Source: an uncultured Muribaculaceae bacterium (GTDB lineage: Bacteria; Bacteroidota; Bacteroidia; Bacteroidales; Muribaculaceae). From it: a DNA stretch of 64,000 nucleotides. The notes beneath the pieces were generated by a model. The model worked only from the letters and a program-made list of their open reading frames with translations. It had not been told where the DNA came from and did not search any database. Positions 9,135-17,258 of the stretch are shown here, in pieces. The DNA is taken from the NCBI GenBank assembly GCA_905233845.1, contig CAJOFH010000018.1, forward strand, positions 1 to 64,000. The letters run 5' to 3'. Every line of letters begins with the position of its first letter. Within the stretch, counting starts at the first letter, position 1. A program made the position numbers and the translations under genes.

Positions 9135-12100
9135 TTAGTCAAGAGCGTCTAGTAGTATGAATCCTGCCCAGTAGTATGGATGGGCGAAGGGGTGTTTGTC
9201 GCCGCTGGTCTGTTGTGTTGGGGTAGTGTTTTTTTGTTCTTTGGTGATGCCGCCAACACCGATCTTGATGCTCTTGGTTGCAAGGCTTTGTGGGTCGCCG
9301 GTGAAATTCTTCACCGTTTCCTGGGCAGCACGTAATGCATCACGCTTTGGCATATTCTTCTCGAAGACGTTCTTGCAGAATTCAGTCATCAGCAGTTTAG
9401 TCGAGTAAGCATTCACCTCCCAGAGGCTCATTAGAATGCTCTGGGCTCCAGCTTTCTTGAATCCACGTTGCAGGCCGAACACGCCCTCTCCGCTCACGTC
9501 GCCGAGTCCAGTCTGGCAAGCTGAGAGTACCACAAGTTCCAGCCCTCTTAGGTCGAGCTGGCTGATTTCCTTGGCGGTGAGGAATCCGTCGTCAACACCT
9601 TCTGGCAGTTCGTTGCCCTGCCAGGCGTAGTTCGCTCCCGAGAACAGCAGTCCAGAGTGCGTGAGCGACACATCCTCGACCGACTGGCTTCGTTTCTCAT
9701 CTCCAAGGCTTATGAACTGCAATGTGTGCTCGTTTCTATGCTTTGTAGCCTCGTCTATGTTCCAGAAGAAGCCATGTGTGCTCAGGAACATCATGTTCTT
9801 GTGCTGGCCCGAGAGAGCATTGAATGAAGCCTCGGTACCAGCCTCCTCCAGATATGGTGTGTCATTGACTCCAGCCTTGTTCAGAGACTCGTGAACCGAT
9901 GCCGCCTCATCAAGAGTGATTGGCATGTCGTTCCACAATCCACCCTTGGTGTCGCCCTTCACTTGCGCCAACAGGTTGCTTGACTCCAATGAAGACGCAT
10001 TGCTGCCATATTTTTTGCTGTCGGCAATCAATAATGTTGAGTCCATACCATATTTCAGACCTCCGTATGTCACCGAAGTGTTGATTGGCTGACGTTCACG
10101 ATTTATCGCAATCTCACGAGTTGAAGACAGGCGGCATAGCCCAGGCCATCGGTCACTCATCAGACGCTTACTGCTCTCCCAATCGGGCAGGGACTCAATG
10201 GCGATGTTATAAAGCTCGCCACTTGGGGCAAAGTACACATGCTCAGCACCGTCTAAGTGTTGTGCCAGTGGCTTCCAAATAAGCTCACTAGCTCTCTGCT
10301 CAGGTCTATAGATGTCAGCAACAGCCAAAGCCTTGGCTTCTACCGATGAGTAGTCATTCGGGATATCATACATAGCTTTGAGTTGCTTCTCCTCAAAGAG
10401 CGGTACATAGATGGGGCAGTCTATGCCAGGCTTATTGACATAAGCAACATACATGGTGCTGTCCTCTTTAAGTGGGAATGAAACAAACTCAATGCACACG
10501 TCCTTTGACTTCATCGCCTTCTGCACATCCTGCCATTTGATTGACAGGTTGCGAGTAAAGTCACCATAAGCCTTCGATTTGTCGATAAGTTGGTGCTCAA
10601 GGTCATTAGCCACTTGCTCAAGGGAATCAGTGCTCAACTTGCGCTCAGCAATAGGCTTCTCATAGAGTCGGTCGAGCATAAGGCGCGACATCATCAACTC
10701 ATCATAGAGAGTTTTTGTCTCACCATCCCCACTCTCAGTGATTAAGTTGTTCAATTCTTGCGACGTACTCAACAACAAGCCCTTTCCCATCAGCACAGCA
10801 TTACATCCGTTCTCAACAAGTAATTTAGATGACTGATTACGAAAAACATAACGATGAGCTTCTTCCATAAATTTTGATTGAAAAATGCCCCAATAATTGT
10901 CCCTTTCTTTTTCTGTTAAAATATTAAAGTCGTTTTTAATGTTGCTAGGAATAATTTCAAAAAACAAGTTCATGTACATTTCAACGCCATACAAATTTCC
11001 TTTATTAAAATAGTAGGATGCTATTTCATTACACAATTGAGCATAAGTTCTATTATTTTTTCCAATGGTTCTTTCTATTATCTGTAGAGCTTCTAATCCG
11101 AAATTAACAGCATCATCAAAATTCTCTAGATTATTATAACATTCTGATAAGCAAGAAAGTGTTTTGGCTATTTGGGGATGGTTTTCACCATAAATCTTCT
11201 TTTCTATCTTTAATACCTCATTAAATTGATTGATTGCTTCTTCTACATTTTTAATATTATAATTACAATTTGCCACACGTGAAAGGATTTTAGCATATTT
11301 AGGATGTTCTCTTCCTAAAACCCTGTTTATAATCTGAAGAGCTTCAACACTAAGCTGAAAGGCTTTGGTATTATCACCTATACATAAATAACATTCTGCT
11401 AATCTGCAAAGATAAGTAGCATACTCTGAGCTTTCTTTTCCCTGAAGATGTTCTTCTGTAATTAATGCTTCAGTGGCAAGTTTAATAGCTTTGTTATAAT
11501 CAAATATTTCGGAATAAAAGCCTGATAAATTGTAAAGTGTATTTGCATATCTAGAACTTAATTTCCCATATTGTTTCTCTCTTTTTTGTAATACTTTTGT
11601 TGCCAGTTTGATGGCTTCTGGATAACGTCCTAAATTAGCATAATAAGTAGCTAAATTATTAAGTACATTTGTATATTGTAGGTGTTCTGTTCCATGTACT
11701 TTTTCTCTAATAGTTAAAGCATCGTTTGCATATTTAATTGCTTCTTTATAATTTCCTAATGAAGAATAATCGGCTGCTAAATTATTAAGAGAAGTTGCAT
11801 AATATTTGCTCTCATTACCAAATTCTTCTTTGATAATACTCAAAGCTTTTTTATCAAATATAATAGCTTTATTATAGATTCCTAATTGATTATAACATAA
11901 AGCAATGAAACTAAGTGCATCAGAGTATACTTTCATGTTCTTGTTTAAGTCGTTTTCTGTTAATTTCAAATATTCAGTTAGATGTCTTATTGATTCTTTG
12001 AAATTTTTAATTGTATAATAACTAATCCCCAAATTAAAAAGAGTTAGTATATAATCAGGATTATCCTTGCCTCTAACCATTTCTATTATACGCAATGCCT

Positions 12101-12383
12101 CTTTATTGCACCAAAAAGCTTCCTTATGATTATTCTTCAAGGAATAGATATTTGATAAATGTGTTAATATAACAGCATAATAATAATCTTCCTTCCCAAA
12201 CTCATTTTCTATAACCTCCAATGCTTCATTGGCATGCTTAATTGCTTCATCGTATTGTTTTGCTTTACTTAGTTCTTCAGCTTTTGCTACTAATGAATCA
12301 CTTTTAGCAATTGCTAAAGAATCTTGTGCTGTGGCAGTTAAAGCTAGAAGTATTGTGATTAATGCTAAAATGATCTTTTTCAT
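9135..12383 (-). CDS. Exported TPR-CHAT caspase-like protease A
   Basis: 1082 residues from the ATG at 12383. I reject the open extension up to 12605 because the ATG at 12383 starts a signal peptide (MKKIILALITILLALTATAQ). Residues about 25-520 are some ten kinesin-light-chain-type TPRs of about 42 residues (for example YANLGRYPEAIKLATKVLQK). A linker and a CHAT domain follow (about 650-1080). The catalytic pair is visible as His in FLSTHGF (about 870) and Cys in VLSACQTGLGD (about 956). CHAT domains are clan CD cysteine proteases, separase/caspase-like. The gene starts 58 bases after protease B, its paralogue; the last 230 or so residues of A and B are nearly identical. Export means it acts outside the inner membrane, unlike Csx29-type TPR-CHAT. 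The substrate is unknown. Confidence 0.88.
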   Translation of the reverse strand: MKKIILALITILLALTATAQDSLAIAKSDSLVAKAEELSKAKQYDEAIKHANEALEVIENEFGKEDYYYAVILTHLSNIYSLKNNHKEAFWCNKEALRIIEMVRGKDNPDYILTLFNLGISYYTIKNFKESIRHLTEYLKLTENDLNKNMKVYSDALSFIALCYNQLGIYNKAIIFDKKALSIIKEEFGNESKYYATSLNNLAADYSSLGNYKEAIKYANDALTIREKVHGTEHLQYTNVLNNLATYYANLGRYPEAIKLATKVLQKREKQYGKLSSRYANTLYNLSGFYSEIFDYNKAIKLATEALITEEHLQGKESSEYATYLCRLAECYLCIGDNTKAFQLSVEALQIINRVLGREHPKYAKILSRVANCNYNIKNVEEAINQFNEVLKIEKKIYGENHPQIAKTLSCLSECYNNLENFDDAVNFGLEALQIIERTIGKNNRTYAQLCNEIASYYFNKGNLYGVEMYMNLFFEIIPSNIKNDFNILTEKERDNYWGIFQSKFMEEAHRYVFRNQSSKLLVENGCNAVLMGKGLLLSTSQELNNLITESGDGETKTLYDELMMSRLMLDRLYEKPIAERKLSTDSLEQVANDLEHQLIDKSKAYGDFTRNLSIKWQDVQKAMKSKDVCIEFVSFPLKEDSTMYVAYVNKPGIDCPIYVPLFEEKQLKAMYDIPNDYSSVEAKALAVADIYRPEQRASELIWKPLAQHLDGAEHVYFAPSGELYNIAIESLPDWESSKRLMSDRWPGLCRLSSTREIAINRERQPINTSVTYGGLKYGMDSTLLIADSKKYGSNASSLESSNLLAQVKGDTKGGLWNDMPITLDEAASVHESLNKAGVNDTPYLEEAGTEASFNALSGQHKNMMFLSTHGFFWNIDEATKHRNEHTLQFISLGDEKRSQSVEDVSLTHSGLLFSGANYAWQGNELPEGVDDGFLTAKEISQLDLRGLELVVLSACQTGLGDVSGEGVFGLQRGFKKAGAQSILMSLWEVNAYSTKLLMTEFCKNVFEKNMPKRDALRAAQETVKNFTGDPQSLATKSIKIGVGGITKEQKNTTPTQQTSGDKHPFAHPYYWAGFILLDALD

Positions 12384-12441
12384 ATGCTTTTTTTGATTTG
12401 ATGTTAGTTTTAAAAAAACTTGAAATATATGGAATCGGTTC

Positions 12442-15400
12442 TTAGTCAAGAGCATCGAGAAGGATGAATCCTGCCCAGTAGTATGGATGGGCGAAGGGGT
12501 GGTTGTCGCCGCTGGTCTGCTTTGTTGGGGTATTGTTTTTTTGTTCTTTGGTAATACCTCCAACACCGATTTTGATGCTCTTGGTTGCAAGGCTTTGTGG
12601 GTCACCGGTGAAGTTCTTCACCGCCTCCTGAGCGGCCCTCAGTGCATCGCGCTTTGGCATCTTCTTCTCGAAGACGTTCTTGCAGAATTCAGTCATCAGC
12701 AGTTTAGTCGAGTAAGCATTCACCTCCCAGAGGCTCATCAGTATGCTTTGGGCTCCAGCTTTCTTGAATCCTCGCTGCAGGCCGAACACGCCCTCTCCGC
12801 TCACGTCTCCGAGTCCAGTCTGGCAAGCTGATAGCACCACAAGCTCCAGCCCTCTCAGGTCGAGCTGGCTGATTTCCTTGGCGGTGAGGAATCCATCGTC
12901 AACTCCTTCTGGCAGTTCGTTGCCCTGCCAGGCGTAGTTCGCTCCCGAGAATAGCAGTCCCGAGTGTGTGAGCGACACATCCTCAACCGACTGGCTTCGT
13001 TTCTCATCACCAAGGCTTATGAACTGCAAAGTGTGCTCGTTTCTATGCTTTGTAGCCTCGTCTATGTTCCAGAAGAAGCCATGTGTGCTCAGGAATATCA
13101 TGTTCTTGTGCTGGCCCGAGAGAGCTTTGAACGAGGCCTCGGTACCATGTTCTCCTTCAAATAATGTAGGAAGATGCCCTGTTGTTTCAAAAGAGGAGCA
13201 GATATTTTTCACTTCAGTGAGTGTAATGGTGTCCATATCTTGCCAAACAGCGTAAATAGGTTGGCCATATTCATCTTTCTGAATACCTCCATATTTTAAT
13301 CCACCATAGGCTACTAACGACATTATTTCAGTTTTTGGATGCTCCCCATGGTTGATAGCAATCTCACGAGTTGAAGACAGGCGGCATAGCCCAGGCCATC
13401 GGTCGCTCATAAGTCGGCCACTGTTCTCCCAATCGGGCAGCGACTCAATGGCGATGCTATAAAGCTCGCCACTTGGGGCAAAATACACATGTTCGGCACC
13501 GTCTAAATATTGTGCCAGTGACTTCCATATTAATTCGCTTACCATTTTTTCTGGTTTATAAATCTCGCTAGGTGCCTTGGCATTTTTACTTTGAGACATT
13601 TTTGCCTTCAACTGCTTTTCCTCAAAAAGAGGAAACATAATAGGAGAGTCCATGTCTTTTTTTAAGACGAAAGCATAATATATTTTTATGTCATCAAATC
13701 CGCAAAGAATGAATTCAACAGCAACATCATTGTTTCCGAGCGCATTTTGTACTTGTTTCCATGTTATTTTGAATTTTTTGTTGAAAACTTCTTCTGCCCC
13801 CGAGATTTCTAGAAGCTGTTTCTCCTGTTTGTATATAACATTATTTAATGTGTTAAGAACACTATCATTCTTATTGTTTGCTCTATATTTTTCAAGAGTC
13901 GCAAGATTAAATTTATACTCATTATATAGATTGCGTACTTTGGGATTGTTATTGTCCATTAAAAGATTCCTTATTTCTTGCTCTACGCCAAGTAAGAGAC
14001 CTTTGGAGAATAATGCACCATCGTAAGTGTAATTGATAAGTTCTTGGTTATAGTAGGTGGAAGGAAACATTGTAAGAATGTTAAACCATCCATTATAAAG
14101 ACTCCACATAGCCTCACGCTCAGCACTCGTTAAATGAGAGAAAGAAGAAAGTACAGCTCTAACAGTAGCTTCATTTGTGGGTTTGACATATTTTATGCTG
14201 CTATCATAAAATCCATTGTTAAAGAGAGTCATTGTTGTTAGTACAAGATCTCGGGAGTAGTGAATGCTGTTTTCTCCATAGATTTTTTTCTCAATATCGA
14301 GAAATTTATCGTAATAGTCGCAAGCATTGATGCTATCACCCATTTCAGAATAAGCGTTTGCAATATTAAATAGTGCATCAGCAATATCCATTTCTTCGTC
14401 TTGTCGGTATTTTTTTACAAGTAGATAATGATCTTTAGCGGCCTGTAGTGCTTTGACTGGCTCATTTGTTAAAAGATAAATTCCAGTGATTAAATCGATG
14501 TTATTAATGTTTTCATCTATATATTTGGGTGGCTGTTGATTGAAATCTTCTTTTGTTAGTTCTATGACCTTGCTGGTGTATTTTAAAGTTTCATATAATT
14601 TAAGTTTTATGTCTGGATTGGATGTGTCCTGATTTGAAAAGATGGAATAATTGGAATAAGCTGCAATAGAATTAGCAAGAATTAAGTTGTCTTTGTTTTT
14701 TACCGAATCTTTGTCGCCTATTTTAATGGCTTTCACAGCCTGTTCCAAAGCTTTGATGTAGTTTAGGTTATTATAATATAACTCTGAAATAAGAATAAGA
14801 GTATCGATGTCGGTAATCTCCCTATTACTTACGTAATTTAAGATGTCGTTTGTTTCTTTTCTGCATTCATCAGTTCTTTTGACGTTCCCTAATATTGTAT
14901 ACAAAGATGATAAGTTTATTAAAATATTAGCTCTATCAATAGAGTTAATAGGGGTACTCTTAAGTTTGCCCTCAAAAATTTTTAGTTGGAATGTTGCTTG
15001 GTCGTTAAATTGCTTACTGTAAACACTTAACATGTTAAGCAAATCTTCATCTTCTCCTAAAATACTAATTGCTTTCCAAATAGTTTCAAGCGCTTCCTCT
15101 TCTTGCCCGTTTTCTCCATAAAAAACAGCAATATCTTTGAGAAATTGAGCATAGATTACGTTGTCTTCGGCAAAGATATAATTATATATATCATCAGCCA
15201 TTTTAGCTTCTTGTGCTGCCAAGTTGTGGTTACCTAGCATATTGTCACACATGGCACAGATTAAGTTAGAATTAGCATAGAATAAATTGTTTGTGCCAAT
15301 GTTTTTTCTCTCCATCTCGGCGCATTGCCCTATGATTTGTCTCGCTTGTGCAATATCACCATTTTCAAGAAGCATTGATACTATAGCATTTAACGAATCA

Positions 15401-15726
15401 CTTTTTATAGTAAGTCTTCTATCTATTGGCTCTGCTAAAAAGAATGTGAATGTTTGTTGGGCTTTCTCCCTATTCCCCAGTTTGTAATAGCACGAAGCGA
15501 GCCAGTGACTGGAGTAGTCACGACGAGCATGACCTTCGGGCAGTTGCACGATGTCGATGTGCTCGCTTTGTTCAAAGAAAGGGATGGCCTCTTGGTACTT
15601 GCCAGCATTGTAGAGTTCAACTCCTTGTTCAAAGAGTTTATCACTTTTTGCCATTTGTATTGGATCTTGTGCAGTGGCAGTTAAAGCTAGTAAAACGAAG
15701 GCTAATGCTAAAAAAACTTTGTTCAT
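12442..15726 (-). CDS. Exported TPR-CHAT caspase-like protease B
   Basis: 1094 residues with signal peptide MNKVFLALAFVLLALTATAQ. The N-terminal two thirds hold TPR-like helical repeats that are more degenerate than those of protease A (for example LYNAGKYQEAIPFFEQSE, GDSINACDYYDKFLDIEKK). The CHAT domain has His in STHGFFW (about 882) and Cys in SACQTGLGD (about 968). From the catalytic His to the end only about five or six of 213 residues differ from protease A, while the TPR part and a stretch just before the His are diverged. This points to recent duplication or gene conversion of the catalytic part. The gene starts 65 bases after a secreted unknown protein, probably one operon. It probably senses something through its TPRs and cleaves a protein target; both remain unknown. 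Confidence 0.88.
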   Translation of the reverse strand: MNKVFLALAFVLLALTATAQDPIQMAKSDKLFEQGVELYNAGKYQEAIPFFEQSEHIDIVQLPEGHARRDYSSHWLASCYYKLGNREKAQQTFTFFLAEPIDRRLTIKSDSLNAIVSMLLENGDIAQARQIIGQCAEMERKNIGTNNLFYANSNLICAMCDNMLGNHNLAAQEAKMADDIYNYIFAEDNVIYAQFLKDIAVFYGENGQEEEALETIWKAISILGEDEDLLNMLSVYSKQFNDQATFQLKIFEGKLKSTPINSIDRANILINLSSLYTILGNVKRTDECRKETNDILNYVSNREITDIDTLILISELYYNNLNYIKALEQAVKAIKIGDKDSVKNKDNLILANSIAAYSNYSIFSNQDTSNPDIKLKLYETLKYTSKVIELTKEDFNQQPPKYIDENINNIDLITGIYLLTNEPVKALQAAKDHYLLVKKYRQDEEMDIADALFNIANAYSEMGDSINACDYYDKFLDIEKKIYGENSIHYSRDLVLTTMTLFNNGFYDSSIKYVKPTNEATVRAVLSSFSHLTSAEREAMWSLYNGWFNILTMFPSTYYNQELINYTYDGALFSKGLLLGVEQEIRNLLMDNNNPKVRNLYNEYKFNLATLEKYRANNKNDSVLNTLNNVIYKQEKQLLEISGAEEVFNKKFKITWKQVQNALGNNDVAVEFILCGFDDIKIYYAFVLKKDMDSPIMFPLFEEKQLKAKMSQSKNAKAPSEIYKPEKMVSELIWKSLAQYLDGAEHVYFAPSGELYSIAIESLPDWENSGRLMSDRWPGLCRLSSTREIAINHGEHPKTEIMSLVAYGGLKYGGIQKDEYGQPIYAVWQDMDTITLTEVKNICSSFETTGHLPTLFEGEHGTEASFKALSGQHKNMIFLSTHGFFWNIDEATKHRNEHTLQFISLGDEKRSQSVEDVSLTHSGLLFSGANYAWQGNELPEGVDDGFLTAKEISQLDLRGLELVVLSACQTGLGDVSGEGVFGLQRGFKKAGAQSILMSLWEVNAYSTKLLMTEFCKNVFEKKMPKRDALRAAQEAVKNFTGDPQSLATKSIKIGVGGITKEQKNNTPTKQTSGDNHPFAHPYYWAGFILLDALD

Positions 15727-15791
15727 TATTTTTTGATAGTTTATATTATAATTTGTAATGAGTTTAGATAGTATTATTCATATGGATGTTG

Positions 15792-17036
15792 CTATGTGCC
15801 TTGTTGTCCAGAATTACCTTTGTTGCCTCCAGTTTGTTGCTGTGGGTTTTGCTGTTGTCCGCTTATTTTGTTGGATATAACTTGTGTTGGAGCTTTCACC
15901 ATTGTGATTATCCATTGTTGTAGCGTTTCGTTCCATTCTTGTTTTGTTATGAACTTGTTGGCTTGTGCAAAGATGTTTTGCTTTCCTTGTTTCTCGGCTA
16001 TTTTAAGCATTTGTTTGCGCCTCTTGTTGTCCTCTTTCCACGCTTTGCGATAATCGTCGGTAATATCGCAAGTCTCGGTAATAGTGACTGCAACTTTATA
16101 TTGCCCGGTTCCCCAGCAATCCTTTGCCTCGCTGCCTTCAGAGTCTCGGTAGTACATGAAAGAGCGTGGAATAATAAAACAGTCACCTGTTATTAGGTAT
16201 TTTGAATCAGAGCCTGTCTCTCTAAAATATTTAAATTGACCTTTCGCGTCAAGCTTATTGGGATCCACATTGATTTCAACATTAAAACGTCCCAGTTCCT
16301 GGTCGATGAAAGGCTGCGTTAACACGTTGACCCACGAACTTGAAATCTTCATATCGATTGCTATCTTGAAATTCTTTCTTTGTTCAAATGAGAATGGTAT
16401 ATCAAATTTTGTGTTCGGCAAGTCGCACTTAGATGGTGTGATATATAATGTATCAATCACAAGTTCGAATTTTGAGTGTTTGATTATTCTGTCAATTTTT
16501 TTATGGTTGATGTGGCAGGAGATGTAAAAAACGGTGTCGCCTTGATTGTCGGTCTTCATGCATCCAATACCATCAAAACACATCCCTTTAGGGTCAAGAG
16601 GGCTTTCGAAGGACAGGTCTTTATAGAAATCGCTCAAATCTTGAACCGTTTGTATGGTGGTTTGGAATTTGTTCTCGGCAGCTACCGTCTCTTCCCATGC
16701 TTTCTTGTCGCGTTTATTTTTTGTTAATAACCCCACAAGAGCATTGACTCCAGCGTCGACCACCGAAGTAACATAACCCGAAGCGATACCTCTACTTGCC
16801 GATATCACAGAATTTAATAAGTCGGAGCCGAGACCTTTTTGCTGGTTTTGAATAGGGTTCATCAAATCTTGTGAACACATTGCAATCTCTTGAGCCACTT
16901 TCTCGTTGCGGTAAACAAAGGCTTGGTATTTCTCTTTGCTATTTTGACTATCTAGTAAGGGCGTAGAGGGAGTGGGTTGCGCCAAAGATGATGCTACTAT
17001 CAAAAATGAAGTAAAAACTAGGATAATTCTGTTCAT
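15792..17036 (-). CDS. Exported protein of unknown function, first gene of CHAT operon
   Basis: 414 residues from the ATG at 17036, which starts a signal peptide (MNRIILVFTSFLIVASSLAQ). Upstream in-frame codons are rejected because the promoter lies at 17078-17108. After export there is a helical part (about 25-150) with a Gly/Ala-rich hydrophobic stretch around SRGIASGYVTSVVDAGVNALVG. A Cys-containing beta-rich domain follows, then a basic helix, and the tail is rich in Gln and Gly (QQQNPQQQTGG). I do not recognise the family. Its position as leader of an operon with two proteases suggests it is their partner, target or membrane anchor. This is inference only. Confidence 0.7.
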   Translation of the reverse strand: MNRIILVFTSFLIVASSLAQPTPSTPLLDSQNSKEKYQAFVYRNEKVAQEIAMCSQDLMNPIQNQQKGLGSDLLNSVISASRGIASGYVTSVVDAGVNALVGLLTKNKRDKKAWEETVAAENKFQTTIQTVQDLSDFYKDLSFESPLDPKGMCFDGIGCMKTDNQGDTVFYISCHINHKKIDRIIKHSKFELVIDTLYITPSKCDLPNTKFDIPFSFEQRKNFKIAIDMKISSSWVNVLTQPFIDQELGRFNVEINVDPNKLDAKGQFKYFRETGSDSKYLITGDCFIIPRSFMYYRDSEGSEAKDCWGTGQYKVAVTITETCDITDDYRKAWKEDNKRRKQMLKIAEKQGKQNIFAQANKFITKQEWNETLQQWIITMVKAPTQVISNKISGQQQNPQQQTGGNKGNSGQQGT

Positions 17037-17077
17037 GTTATAATTGTTATAGAAGGTATATAAATCTATATTTGTTG

Positions 17078-17108
17078 CAAAGTTACTAAAAATGATGAGG
17101 AAAAGCAA
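17078..17108 (-). promoter_or_regulatory. Promoter of the CHAT operon
   Basis: Minus strand: TTG (17108-17106), 20-base spacer, TAACTTTG (17085-17078). It lies 42 bases upstream of the ATG at 17036 and is a full match to the Bacteroidetes promoter. Confidence 0.65.
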
Positions 17109-17162
17109 GGATTTTGGGGTTTTTGCTTCTTGGGAATCGCGTTGTGATTTTTTGAGCAGTAT

Positions 17163-17202
17163 AAAAACAGCAATCCCTGTCGCGGTGGGGCGGCAGGGAT
17201 TG
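17163..17202 (-). terminator. Terminator of the pyrophosphatase gene
   Basis: CAATCCCTG and CAGGGATTG pair around a GC-rich loop with further CG pairs. On the minus strand a run of five T follows two bases after the stem. Confidence 0.7.
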
Positions 17203-17258
17203 GGATTATTTGTAGAATCACGAAAAATCTTGGATTCTATTGACTATGATGAGTCGTA

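Noticed and set aside
12384..12605. In-frame extension of protease A upstream of its signal peptide
   Set aside because: It overlaps the end of protease B in another frame. The ATG at 12383 begins a clean signal peptide, so the extension is not needed.
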